Below are positions 48,501 to 60,997 of a stretch of 64,000 bases of DNA, piece by piece. The notes beneath the pieces were generated by a model. It searched no databases and had not been told where the DNA came from. It saw only the letters and a program-made list of their open reading frames with translations. Position 1 is the first letter of the stretch, and every line of letters starts with the position of its first letter. The position numbers were made by a program, and so were the translations under genes. Origin of the DNA: Atopsyche davidsoni (taxonomy: Eukaryota > Arthropoda > Insecta > Trichoptera > Hydrobiosidae). The stretch spans positions 8,556,001 through 8,620,000 of the forward strand of contig JAILWY010000012.1 of assembly GCA_022113835.1 (NCBI GenBank), in the 5' to 3' direction.

Positions 48501-50340
48501 AACACTGTCGATATCTCACGCCGGTCTTTACAAATCACACGCCATTTCATACTTCGTAAATGAAAAATGGAAATCCACTGAGATTAACAATTTGTTCACT
48601 TCAATGTCAAGAACTCGGATCTTATTACGTTACGCCTACATAAATGCTAAAACTAATTTCATATTTTAAACTATTGTCAATTGGTACAATGTCCGCCTGC
48701 GCAGTAATAGCTTTCTATACATGAATTTAATAAACATGTTTCATTTACAGGTGGATATAATGAACAGCACCCACGTGATTGAAAAAATAACAGAGAAACT
48801 ATATATTAATAATTCATGCTTCTATCCGTCTATATCTCGTCATTGTCCGTGCGTTGACAAATTTTGGTTGCAAAGTAACTTGAATAGAGTTAAATAATGT
48901 CTTTAAATTTATGGTTTAATCAAGGTTTATTCAAAACAATTACTAAAGTGTTTTTTAAATATAAAATATATTGTATAAGCATTCTTTTTAAATAAAACAA
49001 AAAATTTGAAATTGTTAAGTTTGATTTCAATAATGTTAAATGGCATTCTGGACCCCGTTTTCAATCATTCATTTTCCACTACTATTAAATAAATAAAATA
49101 TAGAGAGTAAAAAAGGCACAATGCCATATTTGAGAAAGTTTTAATTCACGGAAAAAAAATTATTTCAAGTACATATGCATAGATATGTTTCATAGCGAAG
49201 AAACCCAATTCAACAAACCGTCACTAAAAATGTAATTGTATATTAATCCTTGTAAAACTACATGATATTTTTAAATGATTTAAAATAAATAATTGTTCCG
49301 TATTCTGTATTTTTGTAATTTGGATATTACTGTTAGCAGCTCCTTAGATATAGTCTAGAGCCCTGACGCCGCGAGGTATGTCGGTAATCATCAAAGCCAA
49401 CATATAACGATCAAGGTTAGTGCAGGTCAAATATAAAATACTTTATAGAAAGGAATGAAGATTAATCAAAAATTTTCCCAATAAATTTCCTTAATTTACT
49501 TGTACATGTACAAGATACCATTGTTAGGGTTATTATTTTCAGATTTTATATATATATTTTTATTAATAACGTTTGTAACATATAATTATTAATAAGAAGG
49601 CGTTATTAAAGTAAACACACATTGTATTATTTTATGCATGTCAAATCAGATTATGGGGTTTTAGTTTTTTTTATCAATATGTCCCATTAGATGCCACAAA
49701 TGAACAACAAAAACTAAATGTAATATAGATTGAAGTCATAATAATTGTTTATAACACTTAGATTTAATTTCTGTAAAATATTTTATGTGATGCTTACATG
49801 AATTTACAGCTATCAAAAAATAAAAATAATAAACTAATTACTCTATTGATATATCTTTAAACCCTATATTTAATGAGTTCTAGCAAACTTTGTAGATTTA
49901 GCCAAAATCGCTTCATTTTATATTTCTATATTATACACGTATAATTTTACTACAAAATATATACCAAACTGTGTATCAACTGTTTAAAAATATATTATTA
50001 TAGTAAACTTCATTGTATACATTAATTTCAATTATTCCGTGTATTGTGCTGGCATTCATAGTGTACCACTGCAAAAAAATGCTTTGTGGTAAAATGGTTT
50101 GGGTTGTAAGAGTGTATTTAAAAGGCGAATGATTTTCCAATGTCTAAGTGAGATTTTTTTAAGGCTAAGATTAATAAAAAAATAAAGAGGCCCTCACTGT
50201 GGTAAATTTATTTCCAGACTAATTCACTTGCCGCGATATGTCAGTTGATTTGAATAAATATTTTTTTTAAGTAATTGAACAAAGGATTTAAAAAAAACAC
50301 GTATTAATTTCAATCAAATCCATAGTGTTACATTTCTGTC
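45566..50340. other. Long AT-rich gene-free stretch
   Basis: A (CA)n run lies at about 45672-45686. Moderate-GC patches at 48440-48700 and 49335-49440 have no recognisable coding content. No TE termini are seen. Confidence 0.45.
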
Positions 50341-50345
50341 TGTAG

Positions 50346-50460
50346 ATTAATTTGAATCATCCTCTAGCTGCCGTGCTTGCCGCTCCACATACACCTCACA
50401 ACAGGTTACAAAGAGCGCCGGCCTCCGCTCATCGCCGCGCAGCATCGCGACGGCGGCACA
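50346..50460 (+). promoter_or_regulatory. Candidate 5' untranslated sequence of the exon at 50461
   Basis: A GC-rich island begins just after a pyrimidine-rich stretch ending in AG and runs into the candidate start codon. It could equally be a transcription start region. Confidence 0.3.
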
Positions 50461-50527
50461 ATGGACCGCGTGCACGCAATGAAGAATTTCTCTGCAGTCA
50501 ATAGACTCCTTGATGAGACGATTTTCG
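50461..50527 (+). CDS. Candidate first coding exon of a paired-like homeobox gene
   Basis: The ATG at 50461 follows GGCACA and precedes GG, a strong insect start context. Twenty-two codons include KNFSAVNRLLDE and end at a donor-like TTCG|GTAAATC (GT at 50528-50529), leaving phase 1. The motif resembles the N-terminal PRX motif of vertebrate PRRX proteins (NFSV..LLD), which is related to Groucho-binding eh1 motifs (FSI..IL). A possible acceptor TTTCTGTCTGTAG ends at 50345, so the exon could be 50346-50527 with a GC-rich 5' untranslated part. Unspliced, the frame stops after about 30 codons. No homeobox exon is visible downstream; it would lie beyond the window. The motif match is by eye and one residue out of register, so this is a hypothesis. 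Confidence 0.4.
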
Positions 50528-50529
50528 GT

Positions 50530-51000
50530 AAATCACTGATGAAGAAGCGATAACGAATGTGAATACGTCGCAATGGAGCCATCTTGGAAAACCATTTGTT
50601 ACTTATTACGTGCGTGAACTTTCTACATACCGATGAGATTGTTATTATTATTGAATCCAGATTCCGCTAACGGATGTTTTGTTATAACACAGTGTATTTT
50701 AACATTGACTTTGTGAGCGCTCTGAGCTTTATTGTTCTGCAGTTTGAGCTGAAATTTTCAACCACGGCTTTTGATGTTGCTACATTGAAATGGTTTATTT
50801 AAGGTAAAATCTATTAGTGGTTAGAAAAAAACGAAAATAAATTAATAAAAAACGTAAATATCGTATATACTTAAATATCGTATATAGCTAACGTCAATAC
50901 TTAAATAATAATATTTATGTTACGAGAAATTTTAAATGCTCGCAAAAAAAATTAAAAAGATAAAGCGATGCTTTGCCTGCAGAACAAGTGTTTTCTAAGT
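50530..51000. other. AT-rich DNA, putative intron start
   Basis: Contains a short direct repeat TAAATATCGTATATA twice near 50855-50888. AAAAAA runs are frequent. No coding content. Confidence 0.4.
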
Positions 51001-51215
51001 CATGATGTTGTTTAAATTGGATTGTGATTTATCGGCCCACCTCTTCAGGTACACGAAGGCGGCTCGCCGGCCGGACTCGATGGCGCTTCGCTATAGATTC
51101 AAACAAACTGAGTTAATTAATCTGCAGTCATTAATTATGGCGCATAACCCAATAACCTTGTACGCCGCTGCACCCTCCGCGCCCCTTTAGCAGCAGGTTG
51201 TACCGCCACAAGGTA
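51001..51215. promoter_or_regulatory. Candidate cis-regulatory module
   Basis: A moderate-GC island with GAGTTAATTAATCTGCAG and GTCATTAATTATGGCGC, dense in TAATTA-type homeodomain cores, the second abutting an ATGGCGC Pho-like word. An open frame of 62 codons crosses it but shows no domain. Confidence 0.35.
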
Positions 51216-51292
51216 TGCCGACTAAAAACCATAGTCATGTTCAGTATTAAAAATATCTAATTTACCACTTTAATAGGAACTTATTATTTAGT

Positions 51293-53901
<2,609 letters not shown>

Positions 53902-54039
53902 CCCTTTGCGCTCGAGACCGTTTCCGCGCGGACTAATCAGCAACTCGAAGCGTTTCGTATCACTTTCGGTGAATTTTTTACATCTAACTTAAAATGTTCA
54001 CACACACAAATTGACACATAATTTTTTTAATTTTAATAT

Positions 54040-54395
54040 TTAATGTATATTTACATCTTTACGAAGATAGGTTCGTAAACATAAGTCTTTGTAATTTTGC
54101 TTTGTATGATATTTCATGTAACAATTGCCGAGATGCATGCCCGGCTTTTCGGGACAAGTATCACAAAAGTATGTCGTTTGATGTCTTTTGCCGGGTTTAT
54201 TTTTTTGAGAACAGACTTTGTAATCCTTCCTAACTCCTGTTAGAATGTTATGCAGCCTTCCACTTAGGCGGATTTTCGGAATCGCAGGTTGAAGTGAAGC
54301 TCTAGCACGTGTCTGACGAAAATCTCCAGTCAATTGCCGAACTAAGGTTTTCATATACCGCAAGTGATTAAGCGGCTGTTCTCCTCAGCTGTTTA
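54040..54395 (-). pseudogene. piggyBac transposase C-terminal fragment
   Basis: About 115 codons remain, ending at a TAA at 54040. Similarity is clear in the cysteine-rich tail: YFCDTCPEKPGMHLGNC, then YHT, which is the zinc-binding C-terminal domain that contacts the element ends in piggyBac transposases. The upstream part (residues RLSGRLHNI) fits the segment before that domain. The first cysteine pair of the domain appears as a single Cys (YKVC), suggesting decay. Upstream, the frame meets a TGA after about 10 more codons, near 54395, marking the deletion junction or a mutation; the N-terminus and catalytic aspartates are absent. A pseudogene inside the deleted element. Confidence 0.85.
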
Positions 54396-54858
54396 GTGAG
54401 ATACACATTATCATAATATTATTATATATTATAAAGCAAACAAAATAATGGTACGATAAGTGAATGGAAAGGTTATTGATATTGTGAGGGAGAAAAAAGT
54501 CTATTCTTCAGTGCAATATAAGTTTAAGCAAATAAGGACCCTCAAATGAATGATTACGATAAGAAGTACAAGCAAAAAATATATGGGTTGATTAGGTACA
54601 CATCTAGTCATTTTGCCATGGCTGTCAAGGTCGAACTGAGACCAAAAATGCAGTTCGCTTTATGGTGCCGCACTAATCTTGGATAAGAAATTCTAGCGTA
54701 GTTTGAAAGGGGGATAACATGATCTTTGTAAAATTATATGGGCAGTGCTTAGTAACGAACTTTAAAGAACAAGATCACATAAACATAAACAAGAAATCAC
54801 CAGATAAAAAACCATAAATAGTTATCACCGCACATCGAATTTCCGCACCAAGCAAATT

Positions 54859-54925
54859 GGTGCGGAATCCGCACCTCTCGAGTTGCGGCATTACATCGTG
54901 TGGTGCGGAATCCGCACCTCTCGAG
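54859..54925. repeat. Palindromic subterminal repeats of the piggyBac element
   Basis: Two direct copies of a perfect 8+8 bp palindrome (GGTGCGGA-A-TCCGCACC) are spaced 43 bp apart. A related half TTCCGCACC precedes them at 54841. They probably serve as transposase binding sites. Confidence 0.8.
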
Positions 54926-54938
54926 TGCAAAGGGTTAA

Positions 54939-55309
54939 AACCTAGCTTTCTTTTCTATTCTGACTGAAAAATATGGATTAGATTTAATTAAAAGAATATA
55001 ATTAAGATTTGTAATTATTTGATCGAGAGATCAATCAAGAGAGTTTAAGGCTGAAAAACGAAGGTCTTAGGTCCTTACTTTAAATAATCTATCTATAATG
55101 TTATCATTCTCTTCTTATATGTTTCTTCTATCTCCTTAGATCATTTGTGTTTTTTTTTGCATGGGTGTATTTAAGACCTACAAACACAGAAAACATTTCG
55201 AACATTAATGGATACTTCTTTTTTTAGCACAACATGCATGCAATAACTTTTAGTATATTTTATTAAGAATACAAATAAAATAGTGATTTTAAAAGGTTGC
55301 TTTCTTCTG
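54939..55309. other. AT-rich non-coding DNA
   Basis: Nothing is supported here. Confidence 0.5.
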
Positions 55310-55570
55310 TAGACTTCCCTCTGACGCAACCACTCGACACACCAGGCATTTCCCCAAATGATAGATGATATTTGGCGGTCAGATTCGCGGGTGGTATTCC
55401 GTTACCTGCCGTCAATTTGTACCACATTACTGGCCGGCCGTATAAATCACAGGTAATTACTGCCGATGGGCTCGCTCAGATATTGTGGGCAAATGAAATG
55501 ACTAATGGACCGGCCGGGTCGACGCTGATCGTATGAGACTGTCGGGCTGAAATCTCAAACATTTTTTGTG
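55310..55570. promoter_or_regulatory. Candidate cis-regulatory module
   Basis: A moderate-GC island with CAGGTAATTACTG, GGCCGGCC and AAATGAAATGACTAATGG. GGACCGGCCGGGTC is a near-palindrome at about 55507-55520. No coding frame. Regulatory role inferred. Confidence 0.35.
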
Positions 55571-56085
55571 GATTTCGATTCGATAAAAGAACGCACGATC
55601 TGAAAGCTACAAGTGTTTCCGGCATTTTAAAAGATTTGCAAAAACATGTGTTAGGTGTTGCCTTGTTTTTTTTCCTTTGCTGTATCTTAAAAGAACATAT
55701 TTATAAATGCCGTAAATCCTGCACGTTGTTTGAGATATGATGACAATGTCAATGAATTTGATTGCTCTAAAGCTATTCAGATATATGTTATGCATATAAA
55801 TACTATATGTATGCATCAACATACCATTACAACACATGTACAGATAACAAAAACAACAACAAAAAACACGCGTATTTCTCATGCGTATAAAAAAGCGTGT
55901 TGTTAAAAATATAACAATATCCGGCTTGTATGAATTAACATTAATATTTTTTATTTACAGAAAAAATATTTGTATTCACAGTGAATTTTAAAAGATTAAT
56001 TTTAATATTAGCTATAAATCGTATGTGAAATGTTTTAATGTAAAATGAACCTTTGGGCTAAAGCTCAAACATTAAGAAAAAAGTC
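55571..56085. other. AT-rich non-coding DNA
   Basis: A reverse open frame of 91 codons is low-complexity and unrecognised. Confidence 0.45.
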
Positions 56086-56530
56086 GACTTCCCAGCCAAT
56101 ATCCGAACTGTATTTCATTTTTTCATTGTAGATTTAAATGCCAAGGACGAATGATTGCTCGACTTGTGTGTCCCGATGACGTTGATGATTGTTCAAATTA
56201 ATTTGTTAGGATTTCAATGTTTGCCTAGCCTTTTATGTTTTACCTGCCTTCAAATGACACCGCGTTTTGGGTCAGATCCTTTTATAGGTTAGCTTGATTA
56301 TTGTTTTTAATAGCTTCGTTATGGTAATTAAAAGCAAACTCGGCTGTTAGAAATATTTAATTAGAGATTAATTTTTCACTGTTGTCTTATGAAATGATAA
56401 CAATAATGAAATGTGTGTCGCTCGTTTGATTTCAACATGTATTAAGTGATGTGAAGTGATTAAATTAAAATTTATTCCTAATAGGCCGCTGATTAATTTT
56501 ATTGTACGCAATTAATAAAGGCTGTCAATA
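56086..56530. promoter_or_regulatory. Candidate conserved non-coding block
   Basis: Of intermediate composition with frequent TAATTA/ATTAAT cores (TATTTAATTAGAGATTAAT near 56354-56372) and TGATGATTGTTC. No coding content. It resembles other homeodomain-site-rich blocks. Confidence 0.3.
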
Positions 56531-57795
56531 ATTTGAATGGTTAAGTATAATAACGTATAAACACAAGATTTTTAAAATAAATTTACAATAAAAATAGTTA
56601 TTAAAAGAAAAATTGTATTTTCATTACATTTATACGCATGTTATCAAGCTATAACAAACTATATTTATATACATATTTATGTTATCTTATGTAAATCATC
56701 TATAAAATAATCAACATATTTTTATTTATATCATATACATATTAGTTGATTGTTGAATAATGAATATTAAAATAAATAATTTCGAATTTATTAAAGGTCG
56801 AAATTTTGTTACTCTTTTGCTCAAATTCATTGTCAAATTTTAAAAAATAACCGTCAGCTTCTTTTAAGTAGATTAAAAAAATATGTTTAAAAAAAAACAT
56901 TTATTACGAAAATCCTGCTATTTTTTATATTCAATGGTTACTATCAAAGTTTTAATTGTGTTCTCTTATAGTATATCGACAGGTGAGATAGCTATACCTG
57001 ATACATAATCCATAGCACACCCACAAAATATTTAATTATATAGAATAAAAACTACATGCTATCATTTAATAACAAAGCTTTGATCATATATTAGATATAT
57101 AGAAAAAAATTGTTTGTGTAAGACGTATATCTCAAAAAACCTATTTTTGAACTAGTTAAAACTTAAATTTCTCTAAGTAAATTTATGGATAAAAATAACA
57201 AAAGAAAGATAATATCAAGCATTCCTAACTTTTACTTTATTAAGTAACTACGGTAACTGTAAAGGCTTGTTGCATTTTTTTATTAACAAAAACGTACGCA
57301 CGTTTTAATTGAGTTGTTAGGTTGTCGTAAAAAAATATTTTAAAACACACCCAGTCTAAGTTTATTTTTGGCTGTATATTTTACAAAGAACCAATCGATT
57401 TATTTTAATAACTCACATTTTGACTAAAACACACAAATCGCAATTAAAATTTTTGATTATAATTTTAAAATTTTGAAAGAATAATAATGTATGGTTTTTT
57501 TTTAATTTCAATATTTTTAACAATCATCCTTAAATAATGGTAGTTTTCTAATATTTCGTTTGACGTGGAGTACTATAAAATTAATCTCAAGACGATAAAT
57601 TAATTTTGCTTACGTTAAAACTACGCAAAACAGCATTTTACTGCACATTCATAATTTATATATCAGGACATATTTTATATTTTAACTATACTTGTGTGCA
57701 ATTAAGAACCAATACACCAAAGAAGTTATTATACACAGACTGCTTTGCTTCATCTATCCCTGCATATATCTAAATTACCTGTAACACCAGGTGAA
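56531..57795. other. Very AT-rich DNA
   Basis: No feature is supported in this stretch. Confidence 0.5.
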
Positions 57796-58015
57796 ATTAA
57801 CCTAAATCATTGATCATGAAGCCATCGCTTCCGTTCCCCGCTGACGTCGGCTGCATAAACAGAATCAACAACATAAAGTAACAAGACATCAACACATGGA
57901 CGTAGAACATAACGTATGGGGCTCAGGGGAGAGACACGCGCGGCCACCGGGCGGAGGCCGCGGGGGGCCCGGCCGCCGAGCGGTTAATTACTCCTGTCCC
58001 GGGTACACTCCGTAC
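57796..58015. other. GC-rich island
   Basis: The core GGAGGCCGCGGGGGGCCCGG at 57952-57971 is a GC-rich near-palindrome followed by GCGGTTAATTACTC. A 75-codon ATG frame starts at 57896, but its glycine/arginine-rich part is composition-driven. Confidence 0.35.
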
Positions 58016-58490
58016 ATTATGTGTACCAACATATTAACTTACTACACACTGAAATATGTAGCCTCCCCAACTCACTACCAATACATTTTAATTACAATTA
58101 TTTTGAGTTCAATTCAAATTTAGCTATTAATAAAATCATTGGACACTTTACAAACTGTCAACAAAATGTGGTAGTGTTTGTTTCAATTTGTCTAGAAGTA
58201 AAGCATTAAGCAGAAGGCTTCATCAAAAGATTTCAATCAAAATATGATTCAGAAGCAATCAATAAAAACGCTTTTTGTTCTATACTTTTTCATCACATCG
58301 AAAAAGTTAAAATAACATATTTTTATTATTTTGATTGTGTAGTGAATCTGCTCAACAATAAATCAATCTTAGTGACTGAAAAAATAAAATATATAATTAC
58401 GGCATTAAATCAATGCTCATCCGTCTATATAATCAAGTCGTCAGCATTAAAACTTCACAGGAGATCGTTAATCACACCAATACCTGAAAT
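58016..58490. other. AT-rich non-coding DNA
   Basis: Nothing is supported here. Confidence 0.45.
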
Positions 58491-58775
58491 ACCCAATAAA
58501 AGTCCCCCCGCTGCTGCAGCCGTACACATCGCAGCGATAATTAACTAAACAGCGCACGCACCCGCGCTGACTCGCCAGCGAATTAAGTCGTACGAGCTCG
58601 GCCCAAACTTGTTCCGCCGCCGCGGATAGTTTACACAAAGAAAGTGGAGTAATTCGCAGGCCGCACTATTTCATATTAATCGTATCGTTTATAAGGAAAC
58701 CCAACTTCTCTCAAAGCCGCGGAGAGCTTACTGAACAGCTCGGTTATTGATATTAAATTGTACGATAGACCATTA
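58491..58775. promoter_or_regulatory. Candidate cis-regulatory module
   Basis: A moderate-GC island with GATAATTAACTAAAC, TTCCGCCGCCGCGG, ATATTAATCG and CGTTTATAAGG (AbdB-like TTTATAA). Non-coding. Confidence 0.35.
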
Positions 58776-58924
58776 CGATGCGATGCAAAGTTCTACAAAT
58801 CAAAAAAAAAATTTGTTATAATTTTTTTTTAAATCCACAACAATGTTGCTTTTTATAATTTTAATATAAAAATTTAAGAAATTCAATATTTTTGACAGAG
58901 AGTACTTGGTGGAATTCCATTTTA

Positions 58925-59031
58925 ATATTTTTGAGTAAAATACTTGAGTGATTTTCCACATGTTCGTTTTTGTTTGTTACAAATAAAAACGAACATGTGA
59001 AAAATCACTCAAGTATTTTACTCAAAAATAT
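58925..59031. repeat. Long near-perfect foldback (51 bp arms, 5 nt loop)
   Basis: Arms at 58925-58975 and 58981-59031 are inverted copies with two mismatches and enclose only GTTAC. Transcribed RNA would form a 51 bp hairpin. It could be a foldback or MITE-type element or a recent inverted duplication; weaker complementarity may continue outward. Flanking duplication is not clear. Confidence 0.9.
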
Positions 59032-60819
59032 AAAAATTTACAGAATTTCATTCATATATTTTTATCATAATATTAACTTCGCTTAATTTTGGCAACATGG
59101 TGTATTGTACTCTTTTTACTGAAGTGAATATTTAATCAAATCGTAAACGTTATTAATAGTTTGTAAAACACGTGTTTAAGTTATTATTGATTATAAAATT
59201 TTGCTTTTAGGCATAAAATATTGTATTTTAAGAAAATGCAAGGTTTCAGTGATACAAATACACATAATTTATTATTACTTTTATTAATATTTGTACTCAA
59301 AAAGAGTTTAAATACACCGATTAAACGACGCTTAGTAACATAACAAACACGGGTTAACCTTTATAAACTGACCTAATTTTGTGGTTCTGTTCTTATTTAT
59401 GTCTTATTCCCATTTACATTTAAAGCTAACGTATCAAATTTACCGTGTAACTTATCACATGAATCCTAACAATTATTAACTAGAAGCCCGGTTTCGCGAC
59501 GGAATAAACCTCGGCCACACCGACAAACAAAATAACGACAAATTGAAAACGGCAAACAAAACCCGCCATTCGAGCCTCGATTCTCTGTAATATCATAATT
59601 ATAAATACGATACCGCAAAGCCGGTACTGCCATAAGTTCGGCAGTAATAAAGTTGCCTATCCAATATAACACAACATGAAATAATAACGCGAGGATAAAT
59701 AAGTTATTGTCGGAGTTGAAAAGCTTCGTACCGCTCGCGTAGTGGTTCCCTTGCAGCGCTGCGGGCCGCCGTGGACTGCGCTGTTCTCTTCAATCACTCT
59801 TGGCAATGTTTTAATTCCCTGACGAAAGGATTATCTGATAAAATTTCTAGAACCTTCCAAAGCAAAGAAATTTTACACTTTTGTTAAATATAGTTATAAA
59901 ATAGCTCGGTAGTTTTATTTGAAAAACAGCATACAATATTCTTATCAGCTAACAAACAAATGTGAATAGTTTCCCTTTATTTAATATATTTTAGAGGGGT
60001 AATATTTGATTGTGCACTTTAATTTTTATTTTAAGTTGAACTTGAAGTTTATTTTTTTTTCTATGCGTCATAATTAAAGTTACTAATGTTATTTCTATGC
60101 AAAAGTCATATCCTTGAGTAGTCACAGGTGAACGTTTAATTTTCCGTGAGGACGCACTGGACACACAAGACGCATTATAATAAACCGTGATTAAGTTGCC
60201 ATTTCCTCCGAGCTGATGGTGGTCGATTAACTATAAGGCTGTGTTTTGCACTAACAACCTAGCAAATGACTTGATAACATACAATTTCAAACCAGCAAGA
60301 CAAGTAAGTGTAGCGAAGTTGCTCAACTTTTAAAAAGACCTTACTATATTCACCTAAGCTCGATATCTCACGTATATCTTATGCTGCAATTAATTCAAAC
60401 ACATCGGATGATATTAACAAAAAAGTCATTAAATTTAAAAAATAAAAATAATTTGTTTTGATACGATCAGTAAGATGCTTGTATATATATAATCAATAAC
60501 GAAAATAAATAAACACATGTACGCTTCCACCTAAGCCACACCTTGTAAACCCCACAACCTGCGCGCAGGAACAGTAGATAGCCATATGCCGTATTATAAC
60601 CATAGAAAATATTAAAAATCTTGTAATTTAATTTCATTATATATTTATATATTTCTGAAATAAATGAGTTTAATCCAATTATAAATCAGAACAAAGCAAG
60701 TTTTCCATCCTCAATTCGAAATGTATCTTATCTTTTATATCGAGCGTGTACTTACACGTTTAAGTCTGCCGTCGTAACAAGCTTGATGTATAATATTTAT
60801 TATTGTCACATTGAGAATG
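59032..60819. other. AT-rich DNA with a moderate-GC patch
   Basis: A patch at 59480-59800 (CCTCGGCCACACCGACAAAC; GCTGCGGGCCGCCGTGG) is non-coding on inspection. A smaller one lies at 60120-60240. No features otherwise. Confidence 0.4.
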
Positions 60820-60822
60820 TAG

Positions 60823-60995
60823 GTGCGTCCATAAAGGCAGAAGGAGATTTGAGAGATACTCGCGTGCCAAGTGCCATCAGGTGGAAGCGGTCCCACAAGT
60901 GCAGCAAATGAGCATCGACCTCGGGGCGCAGAGCTGTCGCACCGTCAAGCAGAGCGGACTAATCCATGCCGAGCTTCATCAGTTCATGTGCATCG
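60823..60995 (+). other. Possible exon with strong splice donor
   Basis: A moderate-GC segment preceded by AG (60821-60822) and followed by a consensus donor CATCG|GTAAGT (GT at 60996-60997). One forward frame is open throughout, about 57 codons, but no domain is recognisable. It may be a coding or untranslated exon, or a conserved element with chance signals. Confidence 0.25.
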
Positions 60996-60997
60996 GT

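Larger units (their letters stand above)
53902..54934 (-). mobile_element. Internally deleted piggyBac-type DNA transposon, 1,033 bp
   Basis: TTAA target duplications flank the unit (53898-53901 and 54935-54938). Terminal inverted repeats begin CCCTTTGCGCTCGAGA on the left and CCCTTTGCACTCGAGA read inward from the right, one mismatch in 16. The right side carries two identical copies of GGTGCGGAATCCGCACC followed by TCTCGAG at 54859-54882 and 54902-54925. The minus strand keeps only the 3' end of the transposase frame. TTAA specificity, CCC ends and the Cys-rich tail identify piggyBac. The copy lacks the DDD catalytic core and is non-autonomous. Confidence 0.9.
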
